Assembly (NCBI GenBank): GCA_030601015.1
Contig: JAUVUO010000067.1
Span: 1-6,742, forward strand
Direction: 5' to 3'
DNA from: Candidatus Omnitrophota bacterium
GTDB taxonomy: Bacteria > Omnitrophota > Gorgyraeia > Duberdicusellales > 4484-171
DNA: 6,742 nucleotides
The translations under genes were made by a program, and so were the position numbers. The notes below the pieces were generated by a model that searched no databases, was not told the origin of the DNA, and saw nothing but the letters and a program-made list of their open reading frames with translations. Shown in pieces: positions 4,759-6,742 of this stretch. How positions within the stretch are numbered: the first letter of the stretch is position 1; every line of letters starts with the position of its first letter.

Positions 4759-5997
4759 TCAAATCCGCATATGGCTTATTGCCTCAATCCTTTTTAAAAC
4801 CGGCGGATGACTATAATCTAAAAATACTTTTAAAGGATGAGGTGTTAAATTAGACAAATTATCTATAGATAATTTTTTTAACGCGGAAATAAAAGCTTCC
4901 GGCTTATTAAAAGTTTTTACAGAATATAAATCAGCTTGGTATTCATTTTTTCGTGATAAATGATTCAAAAAAATCGAAAGAATTACGTTTATCGGTGTAT
5001 AAAGAAAACCAAAAAATAATAACCCTGCATACACAGAGACATGCTGCATTTTAAAAGCCGCGAACAATTCTACATTCTTTATAAAAAAAGACATAATAAA
5101 AAACATTATTCCATTGGTAATAATCCCTATAATTAACTGTTGTAATATGTGTTTCTTTTTATAATGGCCAATTTCATGAGCTAAAATAGAAACAAGCTCG
5201 TCAACGGTATGTTTTTCAATTAGTGTATCGAATAATACAATACGCCGATATCTACCAAAACCGGTAAAAAAAGCATTGGATTTTGTAGAACGTTTTGAAC
5301 CATCCATTTTAAAAATACCTTTAATCTTAAAGTTTTGCTGTTTTGAATATTTTTCAATAGCAACCTTTAATTCTCCATCTTCTAATGGTAAAAATTTATT
5401 AAACATCGGCATTATTAAAACCGGAGCAACAAACAGAATGAACACCTCAAAAATTGTTACACCGACCCAACACCAAAACCAAGCCAAAGCACCTGTTTTT
5501 ATAAAAAACCATATAATTCCCGAAAAAATTATACTTCCCAATATAATAGATAAAACCCAACCTTTTAATAAATCAAAAATAAAAGTTTTTACTGTAGTGC
5601 GATTAAACCCGTATTTTTCTTCAATAAAAAACGTATCATATATCAAAAAAGGCATATTAAATATTTGAGATCCAAAAAATATTATTGCTATAAACAATAA
5701 TCCCGTAGTAATGACTCCCATATTAAAATTTCGCACAAATAGGTCAATGTAATTAAATCCCCCTATCAATATTAACCAAATAATTAAAAAATTTAATACT
5801 GAGCTTTGAACAATTTTAAAATAAGCGTTATCTTTTAAATAATTTTGAGACTTTAGGTATTTCTGAGGATTGTATAAACCTTTGAATTCTTTGGGCAAAT
5901 CAATTTTAGCAGATGATATATTTAATAAAGATGCCGTTAAATTTACAATATATATCCCGACAAAAACTGTTAAAATAATACATAAATATAAATTCAT
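4759..5997 (-). CDS. M48 family membrane zinc protease, STE24 / CAAX prenyl protease 1 type
   Basis: A 412-residue integral membrane metalloprotease. The zinc motif HEIGH places ligands His274 and His278 with catalytic Glu275; the third ligand is Glu352 in NEYQAD, with Asp356 after it. The tail YSHPPVLKRIEAI is a STE24 hallmark. Family landmarks upstream are YGFNRTT (129-135) and the MDGSKRSTKSNAFFTGFG stretch (231-248). About seven membrane segments are apparent: 3-25, 67-87, 94-119, 146-166, 171-196, 284-306 and 321-344. This two-sided arrangement, with the motif between long hydrophobic regions, matches STE24 (M48A) rather than the shorter HtpX. STE24 trims prenylated proteins in eukaryotes; bacterial substrates are not established, and membrane-protein quality control is a reasonable guess. 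ATG 5997 is the first ATG after an in-frame stop at 6040-6042 and starts directly in a membrane segment; no Shine-Dalgarno is present. Confidence 0.93.
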   Translation of the reverse strand: MNLYLCIILTVFVGIYIVNLTASLLNISSAKIDLPKEFKGLYNPQKYLKSQNYLKDNAYFKIVQSSVLNFLIIWLILIGGFNYIDLFVRNFNMGVITTGLLFIAIIFFGSQIFNMPFLIYDTFFIEEKYGFNRTTVKTFIFDLLKGWVLSIILGSIIFSGIIWFFIKTGALAWFWCWVGVTIFEVFILFVAPVLIMPMFNKFLPLEDGELKVAIEKYSKQQNFKIKGIFKMDGSKRSTKSNAFFTGFGRYRRIVLFDTLIEKHTVDELVSILAHEIGHYKKKHILQQLIIGIITNGIMFFIMSFFIKNVELFAAFKMQHVSVYAGLLFFGFLYTPINVILSIFLNHLSRKNEYQADLYSVKTFNKPEAFISALKKLSIDNLSNLTPHPLKVFLDYSHPPVLKRIEAISHMRI

Positions 5998-6026
5998 ATT
6001 TTTTACATATAAAGAAAAACAAATCC

Positions 6027-6043
6027 TTAGCAGCTTCAGCTAA
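6027..6043. repeat. small inverted repeat TTAGC / GCTAA
   Basis: Five-base arms (6027-6031, 6039-6043) around a 7-base loop, 29 bases upstream of the protease start. On the minus strand a T-rich stretch follows within a few bases, so it could act as a weak terminator or attenuator in the protease leader. Low confidence. Confidence 0.25.
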
Positions 6044-6100
6044 TTCAAAGACATTGTTTCCCTTAGCTTTAATTTAAATATTCAATACTGATTATTAGAA

Positions 6101-6126
6101 AAGTTAACAAAAAAATCTATTAACTT
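6101..6126 (-). terminator. weak terminator-like hairpin after the MscS gene
   Basis: AAGTTAA and TTAACTT (6126-6120 and 6107-6101 on the minus strand) pair across 12 bases, 8 bases past the channel gene's stop; the 3' side runs into a short T-stretch (TTTTC). One G-C pair only. It may separate the channel gene from the protease gene. Confidence 0.3.
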
Positions 6127-6134
6127 AATAAACT

Positions 6135-6742
6135 CTACTTATTTAAATATAGAGTTTGAGTAGGAAATGCGAATTCAATATTCCTATTTTCAAATTCATC
6201 TTTAATAATAAAATTAATGTTTTGCTGAATATCCATATATTTATTATAATCTCCGCTTTTAACTAAATAGACAACTTCAAATATTAAGCTGAAATCTCCG
6301 TAAGAAAAAAAATGGGCTCTATCGAAAATAGTATTTTCTGTTTTTTCTACCGCATTCTTAATTATTTTCGGTATTTCTTTCAGTTGATCAAGAGTGGTTT
6401 CATAAACAACACCCAACTTAAAAACCACTCTTCGTTTTTGCATTCTTTTATAATTTCGAATACGTGAATCTGTAAGGTCAGAATTGGAAAATATTAACTG
6501 TTCTCCTCCAAGGCTGCGTACACGGGTAGTCTTTATCCCTATATGTTCTATTGTTCCGAGAAGTTCACCTACTATAATAAAGTCACCTACTTCAAAAGGG
6601 TGGTCAAAAATTATAGAAAAATAACTGAATAAATCCTTTAATACTGTTTGAGCAGCTAAAGCTATTGCTACTCCCCCTATCCCTAAACCGGCAATAACAC
6701 TGGAAACTTTAAACCCTAAATTGTCTAGGTAAAAAATAATAG
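6135..6742 (-). CDS. MscS-family mechanosensitive ion channel (partial, N-terminus outside window)
   Basis: The frame is open from the window edge to the TAG at 6137-6135: 201 residues. An internal Met at 6443 is not the true start, since conserved channel sequence continues well upstream of it. Reading from the edge, residues about 15-31 (VIAGLGIGGVAIALAAQ) are the pore-lining TM3 helix, followed by the amphipathic TM3b and FDHPFEVGDFI, entry to the beta domain. Next come GTIEHIGIKTTRVRSLGGEQLIFSN and the alpha/beta C-terminal domain ending in an FAFPTQTLYL strand. By alignment from memory with E. coli MscS, the pore seal L109 is kept, L105 is Val and hinge G113 is Thr. These channels sit in the inner membrane as heptamers and release solutes on hypo-osmotic shock. 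The protein stops just after the alpha/beta domain with no extension. Size class depends on the missing N-terminus. Confidence 0.93.
   Translation of the reverse strand, partial: IIFYLDNLGFKVSSVIAGLGIGGVAIALAAQTVLKDLFSYFSIIFDHPFEVGDFIIVGELLGTIEHIGIKTTRVRSLGGEQLIFSNSDLTDSRIRNYKRMQKRRVVFKLGVVYETTLDQLKEIPKIIKNAVEKTENTIFDRAHFFSYGDFSLIFEVVYLVKSGDYNKYMDIQQNINFIIKDEFENRNIEFAFPTQTLYLNK

Noticed and set aside
5276..5668. Plus-strand open frame of 130 codons
   Set aside because: It is antisense to the catalytic part of the M48 protease gene and has low-complexity, non-family composition.
5998..6065. Minus-strand frame reading NNVFELAEAAKDLFFF just upstream of the protease
   Set aside because: It has a protein-like look for about 15 codons but no start codon with a ribosome site, and it runs out of frame into the protease gene; taken as chance.
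6135..6443. Separate 102-residue gene starting at the ATG at 6443
   Set aside because: The same frame stays open to the window edge and encodes the conserved MscS pore helix and beta domain upstream, so this is an internal Met of a truncated-by-window gene.
1..6742. CRISPR array, tRNA/rRNA genes, insertion sequences, prophage or defence cassette
   Set aside because: No spaced repeat series, tRNA-like cloverleaf, transposase or phage/defence protein motif was seen on either strand.

Overview
The window is about 30% G+C (estimated by eye) and gene-dense, from a bacterium with a Gram-negative-type envelope. I see six protein genes, one further 3' gene fragment at the left edge, and one roughly 400-base gene-free stretch. 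No rRNA, tRNA, CRISPR array, insertion sequence or phage gene is visible. A DUF4416 protein, an exported TPR protein with a short KLNTGEEISG-type N-terminal domain, a bacterial STE24-like protease and very weak Shine-Dalgarno usage would fit an uncultivated lineage such as Omnitrophota. That placement is inference from gene content; no marker gene here settles it.

Left block, plus strand (1-1650): the end of a probable PilZ-domain protein, a DUF4416 conserved protein, and a PflX-like radical SAM protein with an extra N-terminal cysteine cluster. Gaps of 22 and 65 bases suggest one transcription unit. The two complete genes belong to families without an assigned substrate.

Convergent non-coding region (1651-2050): this separates the plus-strand block from the minus-strand genes. 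It is rich in inverted repeats. On the minus strand it contains the parts expected of a small-RNA gene: a TATAAT box, then three possible stem-loops, the last followed by a T-tract (about 1844 down to 1720). One of the stems could also end the plus-strand unit.

Right block, minus strand (2051-6742), in transcription order: an MscS-family mechanosensitive channel (5' end outside the window), an M48/STE24-type membrane zinc protease, DNA polymerase IV (dinB), a secreted TPR protein, and a 72-residue ribbon-helix-helix DNA-binding protein with an AT-hook-like N-terminus. Gaps of 74-184 bases, several holding inverted repeats, suggest largely independent transcription. The small DNA-binding protein stands out as the only gene here with both a near-consensus sigma-70 promoter and a perfect Shine-Dalgarno.

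Most of the window is ordinary chromosomal content. The parts that best repay a second look are the candidate small RNA, the RHH/AT-hook gene with a possible operator inside its promoter, and the perfect 26-base A/T palindrome in front of dinB.
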